Source: JAXHLG01 sp034522495
GTDB lineage: Bacteria; Patescibacteriota; Minisyncoccia; Moranbacterales; DUUL01
Direction: 5' to 3'
Assembly (NCBI GenBank): GCA_034522495.1
Contig: JAXHLG010000002.1
Location: 744,001-808,000 of the forward strand
Length of the DNA stretch: 64,000 bases
Positions 56,696 through 64,000 of this stretch are shown here, one piece after another (positions within the stretch are counted from its first letter, which is position 1; each line of letters opens with the position of its first letter). The notes under the pieces were generated by a model. It was not told the origin of the DNA and did not search any database. It was given only the letters and a program-made list of their open reading frames with translations. A program made the translations under genes and the position numbers.

Positions 56696-57532
56696 TTAAT
56701 ATGAATATGGCTTCCTCCACCCCAGCGTTTTGTGTTTCCAGAAAAATTTCAAAGCGCTTTGCAGATGAACTCTGGCATATTTATTGAAAAAGACTGCCTT
56801 TAATACGCTTTTGTTAGCGCTTTGCTTTCCATGGTAATGATATACTTCCGACCAGGGGTTATAAACAACCTTCAATCCCTTTTCCCAAAAACGCCAGCAC
56901 CAGTCCACGTCTTCAAAATACATAAAAAAACTTCTATCCATCACCCCTATTTTTTCAATATTTTCCCGGCTGACCAGCATGGCCGATCCCATTATCCAAT
57001 CGGCTTCCACCGGAGAATTTTCTTTATTTGTGTCCTTCATCAAAAACCGGTCCAGTTCTTTCTTGGCAAAAGAAAATTTCTTTAGAAATGTTCTGCGGTA
57101 GATAACAGTGCTTATTTTGTAAAACCTAAAACAAGAGTCTTGAACGGTGTTGTCAAAATTAATCAATTTCGGCCCCACCAGGCCGATATTTTCATTCTTT
57201 TTATAGTAATCAATCAGCTTCGCAACGGCTTTCTCCTCTTTCACGATAATATCTCCGTTGATAATAAAGCAAAAATTTCCCTTGGCCTCCTTCAGCCCCT
57301 CGTTTACAAGCCCGCCGAAACCTACATTCTCTTTGTGGGGAAGAAACTTCATTTGAGGAAAGTTCTCTTTCATCATAAAGGAGGTGTCTTCGCCTGTTTC
57401 TCCATCCGACACCACCACCTCGTAGCTAATCCCTTTTATATTTTCCCTTAGAGCCTCCAAGCACAACTTCAATAAAGCTGGGTTTTTATAGGAGGTGACA
57501 ATTATAGATAACTGCATCGATAAATATTTCAA
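56696..57532 (-). CDS. Glycosyltransferase family 2
   Basis: 278 residues (273 if it starts at MQLSIIVTSYKNPAL). GT-A fold with FIINGDIIV (DxD-like), VGFGGLVNEGLKEAKG and the ED-x-D-W-C-W motif (FEDVDWCWRFW) typical of rhamnosyltransferase-like enzymes such as WbbL. It adds a sugar to a glycan on the cytoplasmic face. It lies upstream of ctp and downstream of the LCP gene. Confidence 0.9.
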   Translation of the reverse strand: MKYLSMQLSIIVTSYKNPALLKLCLEALRENIKGISYEVVVSDGETGEDTSFMMKENFPQMKFLPHKENVGFGGLVNEGLKEAKGNFCFIINGDIIVKEEKAVAKLIDYYKKNENIGLVGPKLINFDNTVQDSCFRFYKISTVIYRRTFLKKFSFAKKELDRFLMKDTNKENSPVEADWIMGSAMLVSRENIEKIGVMDRSFFMYFEDVDWCWRFWEKGLKVVYNPWSEVYHYHGKQSANKSVLKAVFFNKYARVHLQSALKFFWKHKTLGWRKPYSY

Positions 57533-57602
57533 AAATTACCTGGATCTTTTTAGTCTTACAGAAAATCTATCGGGAAGACTTCGATATGCAAGCGGCTTTT
57601 CA

Positions 57603-59213
57603 TCATTCACTATCTTCATTTTTCTCATCTTGTTCTTCCTCATCTGCATTTTCTTCCGTTTCAATTTTCTGAACTTTAATTTTCAAAAGAGTATCATCAG
57701 AATCGTGGGAAATGATTTCAAGCCCTTCCAAATCATCCTCTACATCAATTAAATCTTTGATTTTGTACTTGAAATCACCCTCTTCCTCAATTTCTATATC
57801 AGAAAGATCTATTTCAATCTCGTCATCCGCTTTTTTTAAGTCATCCTTTTCCCCTTCTACTGTTATTTCTTCGATCTTTTGACTAATTTCCGCCTCCAGC
57901 CCGTCGCTCAAATCCAGCTTCTTTTCAAGGTCTATCTCAATATCTTTTTCTTCATCACTTTTTTCTTCATTAGCAGATTCTTCGCTAGAGTCTTTTTTTT
58001 TACCTTCTTCTTTAACCGCCGGCCTGGGTTCATAGCGTTGCTTCAGCGGATCTACATCGCTTTGATCCGGCAAATTAAAAATGTTTTGGCAAACCTCGTG
58101 AATTTCAGAGTAATTGTCCCATCCCGCTCTAGGAATAAGTATATAGCCAAGTTCTTCGGCGGCTTCTTCCGGCACTTTCAGGTAACCCTCAGGGGAATTC
58201 TCAAATACCCTTTGCTTGATCTCGGCATCCTTCATGTCATTATATTTTTCAAAAAACTTTTTCATTTCGTTGGAATCCATATCAGTCTTAACATTGTCGC
58301 CAACGGCGTTCAAAATGCCGTTAACTTTGGAAAAATTGGATAAGGTTCCCAGGGAGGTCAATTGTTCTTTGAGTTTCTTGAGTATTAATTGCTGTCTTTT
58401 GGCTCTATCAAAATCGGAGGTGTTGGTTCTGGCTCTTACATAACAAAGAGCCTGTTCTCCGTCAAGCAAGTTTTCTCCCGCCGGCAGAATAAATCTGCCT
58501 CCGCATTCATTTCCCTCGACAAATTGACTAACCTCATAAAATGGTGTTTCCAAGTTTATCTCAATACCGCCAACCGCGTTGACTAATTGACGGAATCCTT
58601 CAAAATTGAGCGCCGCGGCATAGTGAATATCAAGCCCGGTAACTGTTGAAGCTACTTTTTTCATTTCTTGCAAACCTGTAGTTCCTTGTTTTTTTTCACC
58701 GTAATAATAGATGGAATTGATTTTGGAATGATGTTCGGTTCCCGGCGCTTTTACATACAAATCTCTTGGAATGGAAATTAGCCCAACCTTTTTTTCTTCA
58801 GGTTTCAAAGTAGCCACCATCACCGTGTCAGCCAGCAATCCGCCTCCAGGCATATTCTCTCCCCGCATGCCGATCATTAATACATTGATGCGGCCCTCTT
58901 TGTCCTCTTTGATATCCTGCTTTTTCCCCACCACGGGAAGCGCGCTGAAAAGACTTCCAAAGTTGGACTGGTTTTTCTCTGATATCTTATTTAAAATATA
59001 GCCTGTTTTGTAAGCAAAAAAGCCGCCCGTTCCCGCGCCAATCACAAACAATGCCGCAACCGCCCAAAACCATTTTCTTTTATAAATTTTTTTCTTGGCT
59101 TTTATTTCTCTGTTTTCTTCTCTTCCTTCCTTGCCTTTTGTTTCTTTAGTTTCAAAATCGACCTTCTTTGCAGCTTTTTTGAAAAAAGCCTCATTTTTCT
59201 TGCTTATCGCCAT
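57603..59213 (-). CDS. LytR-CpsA-Psr family protein with YbbR-like tail
   Basis: 536 residues. A membrane segment (WFWAVAALFVIGAGTGGFFA, about 48-68) is followed by the LCP domain: VLMIGMRGE, ADTVMVATLKPEEKKVGLIS, IPRDLYVKAP, RFILPAGENLLDGEQALCYV, RARTNTSDFDRAKRQQ. LCP enzymes move glycans from undecaprenyl phosphate to peptidoglycan. After 370 the chain becomes acidic and ends in a YbbR-like unit (LEGLEIISHDSDDTLLKIKV), similar to the tail of the 19307-21694 surface protein. Confidence 0.9.
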   Translation of the reverse strand: MAISKKNEAFFKKAAKKVDFETKETKGKEGREENREIKAKKKIYKRKWFWAVAALFVIGAGTGGFFAYKTGYILNKISEKNQSNFGSLFSALPVVGKKQDIKEDKEGRINVLMIGMRGENMPGGGLLADTVMVATLKPEEKKVGLISIPRDLYVKAPGTEHHSKINSIYYYGEKKQGTTGLQEMKKVASTVTGLDIHYAAALNFEGFRQLVNAVGGIEINLETPFYEVSQFVEGNECGGRFILPAGENLLDGEQALCYVRARTNTSDFDRAKRQQLILKKLKEQLTSLGTLSNFSKVNGILNAVGDNVKTDMDSNEMKKFFEKYNDMKDAEIKQRVFENSPEGYLKVPEEAAEELGYILIPRAGWDNYSEIHEVCQNIFNLPDQSDVDPLKQRYEPRPAVKEEGKKKDSSEESANEEKSDEEKDIEIDLEKKLDLSDGLEAEISQKIEEITVEGEKDDLKKADDEIEIDLSDIEIEEEGDFKYKIKDLIDVEDDLEGLEIISHDSDDTLLKIKVQKIETEENADEEEQDEKNEDSE

Positions 59214-59359
59214 TGGTTAAAAATACTTTTTACAAAAATCTTAGAAAGCCCCCGCGATTCAATCGGCATCCTCCCGCCGCGGAAGACAAAAACAAACTAA
59301 AGCTACTCTATCATATAAACTGCCGGCAATCAATAATACGATTAACTTCAAAAAGGTCT

Positions 59360-60526
59360 TCATTTTTCCTGATAAACACGGAGTGTCTCCTCGGCGCACT
59401 TTTCCCAGGAAAATTCTTTTGTTTTCTCTTTGCCTTTTTGTATTAATTTATTTCTTAACTCGTTATTCATTATAACTTGAAATATTTTGTTTGCCAAATC
59501 TTTTTCGCATTTCGAATCAAACATTAAAGCCGCTTGGCCTGCCACTTCCCGAAAACAGGGAATATCGCTGCAAACGACTGGGGTTCGCGTTTCCATCGCC
59601 TCCAACAGGGGAAGGCCGAATCCTTCATACAAAGAGGGAAAAACAAAGCACTCTGACTCCTTGTAATAATGAGGCAATTCCTCCAAGGCGACATAGCCGG
59701 GAAAAATTATATATTTTAAATACTTGGCATCTTCCGTATCTCCTATTTCCTCCAAAGCTTCGTCGATTTTCGGATCATAATTGTGGCCGCCCCTCTTGCC
59801 CGCCAAACAGAGCTTGAGCTTCCGCGCCTCGGGAGAATCGCAACGCTCTTTTTTCATTCTCACAAAAGCTCTGATTAACAAAGGAATGTTTTTCCTGGGC
59901 TGATGAGTTCCTACATAAAAAATGTACGGCTTTGCCACAGCTAACTTTGCACCGCTTTTTTTCGCTTTATCGAGAAAATCGTCAGAAGCGCCCCCGTTAT
60001 TGACAGCCCTTATCTTCTTCTTGGATATTTTATAATTCTTCAATATTTCACTTTTCGTAAAATCGGAAACTCCAATCACGCGGAAGGCTCTTCTGAGACT
60101 CATGGGTATCAAGGTTTTTAAAAAAAGCAAATCCGATTTTTTTATATGCTCGGCATAGCGGATAAATGATAAATCATGAACAGTAGTAACAATTTTGGTT
60201 TTGCCGATAAAAAAAAGCGGGGTTATGTATTGTACATGCAAAATATCCAACTCCAGTTCGCGGGCTTTCAGCGGCAGCGCCGAGAAAGTCCAGAAAAGCT
60301 TCCCGGCCGGAAGAACCGGAACAATCTCAGCATTCGCCGGCATCTTCCTTCCGTCTGTTATTTTGTCCGTGATTTCTTCAATTTCTTTCTTATTTTTAGT
60401 ATTGGTAAAAAGAAAATATTGGTTATTTTTATCTATCTTAAGAAGCTTTTTGACCAAATTCAAAGTATAAGTCTCATCGCCCGTCCTCTGCCGGCCGATC
60501 GCCCTAATATCTATTCCGATTTTCAT
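59360..60526 (-). CDS. Glycosyltransferase family 4
   Basis: 388 residues from MKIGIDIRAIGRQRTGDETY, the family start; a TTG five codons upstream is possible. GT-B fold with YIFYVGTHQPRKNIPLLIRA and FVFPSLYEGFGLPLLEAMET (E-x7-E). Transfers a sugar from a nucleotide donor, probably mannosyl or related. Second GT4 of the window; part of the envelope cluster. Confidence 0.9.
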   Translation of the reverse strand: MKIGIDIRAIGRQRTGDETYTLNLVKKLLKIDKNNQYFLFTNTKNKKEIEEITDKITDGRKMPANAEIVPVLPAGKLFWTFSALPLKARELELDILHVQYITPLFFIGKTKIVTTVHDLSFIRYAEHIKKSDLLFLKTLIPMSLRRAFRVIGVSDFTKSEILKNYKISKKKIRAVNNGGASDDFLDKAKKSGAKLAVAKPYIFYVGTHQPRKNIPLLIRAFVRMKKERCDSPEARKLKLCLAGKRGGHNYDPKIDEALEEIGDTEDAKYLKYIIFPGYVALEELPHYYKESECFVFPSLYEGFGLPLLEAMETRTPVVCSDIPCFREVAGQAALMFDSKCEKDLANKIFQVIMNNELRNKLIQKGKEKTKEFSWEKCAEETLRVYQEK

Positions 60527-60730
60527 TTTCTTTTTGGACAAAATATAACAAGAAGAGTTAAATTGATTTCAGAAAACCCAATTCAATATGAATAAAAAGT
60601 TTTATAAAGATAAAGAGTGCTCAAAAGCACAAACTATTTAAAAGCTAACCAGCTACAAGCTACAAGCTAAATTGCAGCATAAATATCTAAAAAGCTAACA
60701 AGCTACAAGCTACAAGCTACAAGCTAATTA

Positions 60731-60881
60731 TGTAGCAGGGGTGGGAACTGAACCATTTTGAGAACCCACGCGTGTCCGCCTCTGGCGGAGTTCTCAACGC
60801 TTGTCACGTCGTTCGCGAACAACGTGACTTGTCGCTATCGCTCCTCGCTGCTCTCCTCCGCGGGAAACTACCGTTTCCCGA
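60731..60881. pseudogene. tRNA-Met 3' relic followed by a nest of hairpins
   Basis: Minus strand GTTCCCACCCCTGCTAC matches the T-arm and acceptor of the tRNA-Met at 61007-61080; 12 extra bases sit at the T-stem/loop boundary. Next to it are nested palindromes: TTGAGAAC ... GTTCTCAA enclosing CCGCCTCTGGCGG; GTCACGT/ACGTGAC enclosing GTTCGCGAAC; CGGGAAA with TTTCCCG. The wider spacer 60527-61006 has AGCTACA 7-bp arrays and no gene. Confidence 0.6.
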
Positions 60882-61006
60882 CCCCTTCACGGTTCAAATC
60901 GTTATACTTTTTAAAAAACAATAAGCTAATCAGCTACAAGCTAAAAGCTAAAATGTAGTATAAACACCTAAAAAGCTAATCAGCTACAAGCTACAAGCTA
61001 GACCTG

Positions 61007-61080
61007 TAGCAGGGGTGGGATTTGAACCCACGACCCCGGGCTTATGAGTCCCGTGCTCTAACCAACTGAGCTACCCTGCC
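61007..61080 (-). tRNA. tRNA-Met/Ile2 type (anticodon CAT)
   Basis: Acceptor GGCAGGG with CCCTGCT, D-arm GCTC/GAGC, anticodon stem CGGGA/GCCCG (one A-G mismatch), loop CTCATAA, T-arm GTGGG, TTCAAAT, CCCAC. 1-72 is paired (G-U), so not the initiator. Elongator Met or lysidine-modified Ile. Confidence 0.85.
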
Positions 61081-61445
61081 AATAAAAAAATTCTAAACTC
61101 TAAATCCTAAATCCTAAACAAATTATAAATTCGCTTCAGCACTTAGAATTAGAATCTAGAATTAATAACCATTTTAATCAGGATCTGAAATTTCCTACTT
61201 TACCAGATCCGGCATAGCCAGATATTAAACCATTTAACAATGGAACAATTGGATAATAAGTTTCATCCCCAACACACCATTAAACCAATACACCAACCTC
61301 CAAACATCAATCAAAATTCGAAAATCGTAAATCTTATCATCTATTCGCAAATCTGAAATCGAAAATCTCTACCCCCTTCCCGATTCAAATCGTTATACTT
61401 TTAAAAAACAATAAGCTAACTAGCTACAAGCTACAAGCTAAATTG
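61081..61445. repeat. Gene-free spacer between two tRNAs
   Basis: Contains CTAAATC 7-bp units, GGAACAAT words, ACACCAAT words and a repeated block (CCCGATTCAAATCGTTATAC with AGCTACAAGCTA) also seen at about 60883-60950 and 52693-52775. No gene. Confidence 0.5.
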
Positions 61446-61517
61446 TAGCGGGGGCCGGATTCGAACCGACAACCTTCTGGTTATGAGCCAGACGAGCTGC
61501 CATTGCTCCACCCCGCA
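61446..61517 (-). tRNA. Initiator tRNA-fMet (anticodon CAT)
   Basis: Starts TGCGGGGTGGAGC; acceptor ends CCCCGCT, leaving a T-T mismatch at 1-72, the hallmark of bacterial initiators. Anticodon stem TCTGG/CCAGA, loop CTCATAA, T-arm TCGG, TTCGAAT, CCGG. The stem lacks the usual three GC pairs in a row. Confidence 0.9.
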
Positions 61518-61549
61518 ATATTGGCAATCTTTTTACAACTCTTTATATA

Positions 61550-62893
61550 CTATACCGGATTAACACTCTTGTCAAACGTATTGCTTTTTCTTTTTTTGCT
61601 GAAAAATCCACCGGATTTTTCCTTGTAGGCTATTGCCAAGCCCGTTGCAATAGCAATCAGCTGAAAAACAATATTAATGAAAACAATCTCTCCTATGGAT
61701 TTCCCGAAAAACAAAAGCGCGAAAAAAAAGGAGATGGCAATAGCGATAAAATAATAGGAAATCGCCACTCTTTCCAAAGAAAGCAGATAATGATAAATCA
61801 GCGTTGCCAAGGAAAACAAGAAGGCCTGGATTCCCAGCCATCCCAGATATTGGGAAGCTCCCAGGTATTGACTAGAGAAGAGAAATTCCAAAATAAGCTC
61901 GGGGAAAAGGAAATAGAATAAACATGCCGGCAAAGCTATTAGCAAAAGAAGCAAAACAGCATTAAAAAAAATACTTATCGTCCTGATATTTTTTTGATAA
62001 CTCTCCGCCGACATAGAAAAAACCACCGGCACGAGAGATCCGGAAACGAAAAAAATAATTTTTCCCACAATCATAAGCGCTCCATACCTGCCGGCCTCCT
62101 CCGGAGAAAGATTGTGCTTGGCCACCACCATATCCGCTTGCAATAATAGGTTAATCGCCATTGTCCCAAGCAAAACCGAAACCGCATATTTTCGCATTCC
62201 GGCAAACTTTATTCGACTACTGTGTTTCACCTCTTTTTTTGAATTATAATAAGCTTTTTTGTATTTTCTAACAAACAGGTTGGTAATCCAGAAAGCAGCC
62301 AGGGAAGACAAAAAAAGCGCCAACATAACACCGTTTAAAGAAAATCCGAAAAGAACAAGAGCCACTCCGGCGGCAAGTTTAACGAAAGCGCGCGCCACTC
62401 CGGCAAGCCGTATCTGCTTAAATTCCTGCCACCCCCTCAGGGCGCCGTTGTTAATAGCCATAAAAATAAACACAAAAATGGAAGCAAAGAGGATTACAAC
62501 GGAAACCGGACTGCTTAATTTCAAAAAGCCGGCGATAAAAGGACTGGCGGCAATTCCAACCGCTAAAATAACTATACCCGGAATTAGAAGTTTTTTCCTG
62601 AAAAATAAAACTAAATAGTAAGAAAAGGCTTCATTTTTTTCCGCCTTGGCGGAAGAATGATACTTAGCCGAAAGAGTACCCACCGAAAGAAACAAAATGG
62701 AAAAAATGGAAAAAAGAGCAAGAAGAGATTCAATTTCTCCATAAACATCCACGCTCACAATTTTGCCCAGCGCTATATGCAATACATAATTAAGAAAACC
62801 AACAGCCACTCCGCCGGAGAAAACCACCGCGGCCTTCTCCGCAAAGTCCCGATTAAACACTTCCTTTATGCTTAGAAAAAAGCTTTTCAACAT
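61550..62893 (-). CDS. Polysaccharide flippase-like membrane protein (MATE/MVF fold)
   Basis: 447 residues with 12 or so membrane segments. Start KAAVVFSGGVAVGFLNYVLH is typical of Wzx-type flippases; LGTMAINLLLQADMVVAKHN is the repeat-unit-7 motif. Such proteins move lipid-linked sugars to the outer face. Placed among glycosyltransferases and UDP-glucose dehydrogenase, consistent with export of a surface glycan. Confidence 0.88.
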   Translation of the reverse strand: MLKSFFLSIKEVFNRDFAEKAAVVFSGGVAVGFLNYVLHIALGKIVSVDVYGEIESLLALFSIFSILFLSVGTLSAKYHSSAKAEKNEAFSYYLVLFFRKKLLIPGIVILAVGIAASPFIAGFLKLSSPVSVVILFASIFVFIFMAINNGALRGWQEFKQIRLAGVARAFVKLAAGVALVLFGFSLNGVMLALFLSSLAAFWITNLFVRKYKKAYYNSKKEVKHSSRIKFAGMRKYAVSVLLGTMAINLLLQADMVVAKHNLSPEEAGRYGALMIVGKIIFFVSGSLVPVVFSMSAESYQKNIRTISIFFNAVLLLLLIALPACLFYFLFPELILEFLFSSQYLGASQYLGWLGIQAFLFSLATLIYHYLLSLERVAISYYFIAIAISFFFALLFFGKSIGEIVFINIVFQLIAIATGLAIAYKEKSGGFFSKKRKSNTFDKSVNPV

Positions 62894-62926
62894 AGTCGAA
62901 TAATGTTAAAATAGATTCAATTATAC

Positions 62927-63114
62927 GAAAACCACTGAAGAATTGATTATTTTGAAAATTTTGTCATTCTGAATGCCACCGCTATAGCGGGGTGCCCCGC
63001 TCTGCGGGGCAAAAATCAGAATCACTTTACAAAGCCTTTTTTGATAATCATTAAATTCTGAACCCCGCCAAAGGCGGACACGGCAAGTTCAGAATAACAT
63101 TCTTCAGTAGTTTC
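62927..63114. mobile_element. MITE copy H
   Basis: Ends GAAAACCACTGAAGAAT (one extra A) and ATTCTTCAGTAGTTTC. Site 1 filled with CCGCTATAGCGG and GCCCCGCTCTGCGGGGC; site 2 filled with CCGCCAAAGGCGG. It sits just upstream of the plus-strand gene; TATAAT at about 63120-63125 directly after the right end may act as its -10 box. Confidence 0.85.
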
Positions 63115-63157
63115 TACACTTATAATAACCTTATTCCTAATTTTTATCAAATAAATC

Positions 63158-63766
63158 ATGGGATGGTTCAATCGAGATCCGAGCGATAAAAAAGCCCTCC
63201 GAAAGCTTATCCCCAAAATCAAATACCCCAAGCTGATCTTGCTGGCTTTATCCATATTTCTCGGATATTTGATCTACAAAGATGAAAACAATTTCCACTT
63301 TCATGCGGTGCTTCAGCATCTGGGCTACTTGGGAACATTTCTTGCCGGCCTTTTTTTCGTTTACGGCTTCACCACCGGGCCGGCGGTAGCTTCGCTGCTA
63401 ATAATTTCCAACTTTCAAAATTTCTGGCTGGCCGGGGTGACAGCTACGCTGGGAGTAATTGTGGGAAATTTTATCGTCTTCAGGGCCATGAAAATTTCCG
63501 TGGGCAACGAGCTGGACGAGCTCTCCCGCAACAGGCTTCTCAGCTGGGCCATAACCAAAACAGAAAAACACATCCCCTCCTTCGCGCGCATCTACATCCT
63601 TCCGGCCTTTGCCGGTTTCATAGCCGCCACCCCCCTGCCGGACGAGCTGGCGGTTGCCTTACTCTCCTGGTCCAAAAATATGTCTCTTGCCGTTTTCTCC
63701 ACCGTAGCCTTCACCTTCAACGCTTTCGGCATCTTCATCATCCTTTGGATCGGCAAGATGATCTGA
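63158..63766 (+). CDS. Membrane protein, VTT-like
   Basis: 202 residues, four or five membrane segments (LILLALSIFLGYLIY, LGYLGTFLAGLFFVYGFTTG, AGVTATLGVIVGNFIVFRAM, ILPAFAGFIAATPLPDELAV, VAFTFNAFGIFIILWIGKM). The FTTGPAVASLLI and PLPDELAVALLSW phrases recall the SNARE-associated (VTT/DedA-like) fold, but the match is weak. Plus strand, convergent with ugd, sharing a terminator. Confidence 0.65.
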   Translation: MGWFNRDPSDKKALRKLIPKIKYPKLILLALSIFLGYLIYKDENNFHFHAVLQHLGYLGTFLAGLFFVYGFTTGPAVASLLIISNFQNFWLAGVTATLGVIVGNFIVFRAMKISVGNELDELSRNRLLSWAITKTEKHIPSFARIYILPAFAGFIAATPLPDELAVALLSWSKNMSLAVFSTVAFTFNAFGIFIILWIGKMI

Positions 63767-63791
63767 TTGATACAGTCCTCAAAAGAATATC

Positions 63792-63827
63792 AAAAGCCCG
63801 ATTCCTTTTCCGGAACCGGGCTTTTTT
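63792..63827. terminator. Shared bidirectional terminator
   Basis: AAAAGCCCG and TTCC pair with GGAA and CGGGCTTTTTT, between the convergent genes 63158-63766 and ugd. Confidence 0.85.
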
Positions 63828-63828
63828 C

Positions 63829-64000
63829 TTATCTTCCGACTGAAGTGTACTCGAATCCCTCTTCCCTTACCTCCGAAGGGTTAAAAAGGTTTCTTCCGTC
63901 AAAAATAACAGGCTGATTCATCAATCCTTTCATTTTCTTAAAATCCGGATTTCGAAAAACAGCCCATTCTGTTAAAATGACAAGCGCTTCAGCTCCCCTT
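63829..64000 (-). CDS. ugd: UDP-glucose 6-dehydrogenase, C-terminal fragment
   Basis: 56 residues plus stop, cut by the window edge. Reads AEALVILTEWAVFRNPDFKK, then MNQPVIFDGRNLFNPSEVRE and GFEYTSVGR. This is the conserved end of UDP-glucose/GDP-mannose dehydrogenases, which oxidise UDP-glucose to UDP-glucuronate for surface glycans. UDP-GlcNAc or GDP-mannose versions cannot be excluded. Confidence 0.88.
   Translation of the reverse strand, partial: RGAEALVILTEWAVFRNPDFKKMKGLMNQPVIFDGRNLFNPSEVREEGFEYTSVGR

Noticed and set aside
60758..60958. 66-codon plus-strand ORF
   Set aside because: Lies wholly in nested hairpins beside a tRNA relic; no ribosome site or homology.

Overview
The window looks like a chromosomal piece of a Patescibacteria/CPR bacterium, probably Parcubacteria-like. 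This is inferred from gene content: a compact LysRS, short RuvC, PGK and LCP proteins, a SipW/TasA-type surface locus, ADP-forming acetyl-CoA synthetase, superoxide reductase plus rubrerythrin, duplicated four-helix-bundle (S23/IVP-type) genes and no biosynthetic operons. TGA ends many genes, so the standard bacterial code fits. Almost every gene lies on the minus strand; the plus strand carries only two transposases, a GT-C-like membrane protein and one small membrane protein. No rRNA or CRISPR was seen.

Layout. 0-12 kb: serS (partial), rsmG, NUDIX, small helical ORFs (one broken by a stop), lysS, recJ with an atypical receiver protein, acetyl-CoA synthetase, PfkB kinase, pgk, GT4. 12-18 kb: first IVP cassette, secF, ruvC, yebC and an HRDC-xseA fusion, separated by hairpin repeats. 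18-24 kb: surface locus of two acidic surface proteins, a SipW-like peptidase and a TasA-like protein carrying a beta-helix. 24-33 kb: second IVP cassette, repeat-rich spacers, DEAD helicase, lipoproteins, SPFH protein, a complete insertion sequence, and tRNA-Pro with two broken tRNA copies around a GIY-YIG gene. 33-40 kb: GT-C-like protein, an ATP-grasp-like gene, M20 peptidase and two or three tiny proteins, several preceded by a promoter, a short leader ORF and a terminator. 40-64 kb: permease pair, metalloprotease, signal peptidase, uppP, IS30, oxygen defence genes, murein hydrolase-like protein, L25, murG, four more tRNAs, and an envelope cluster (yvcK, ctp, GT2, LCP, GT4, flippase, ugd partial).

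Two patterns stand out. (1) Between 36.2 and 39.4 kb there are four leader regions with mutually exclusive base-pairing segments. Three leader peptides are rich in one residue class (Ile, Leu, aromatic). They look like ribosome-mediated transcription attenuators controlling tiny zinc-ribbon proteins, an unknown protein and a putative ligase. (2) The spacers are full of small hairpin modules. Comparison of repeat copies shows filled and empty sites, with hairpins placed in the loops of older hairpins, including the anticodon loop and T-loop of tRNA relics. A MITE family with 16-bp inverted ends (GAAACCACTGAAGAAT) is the main host. Variable arrays of 8-bp units fill other spacers, flank both IVP cassettes and have entered coding sequence. 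All function statements rest on motif recognition by eye; no database search was run.
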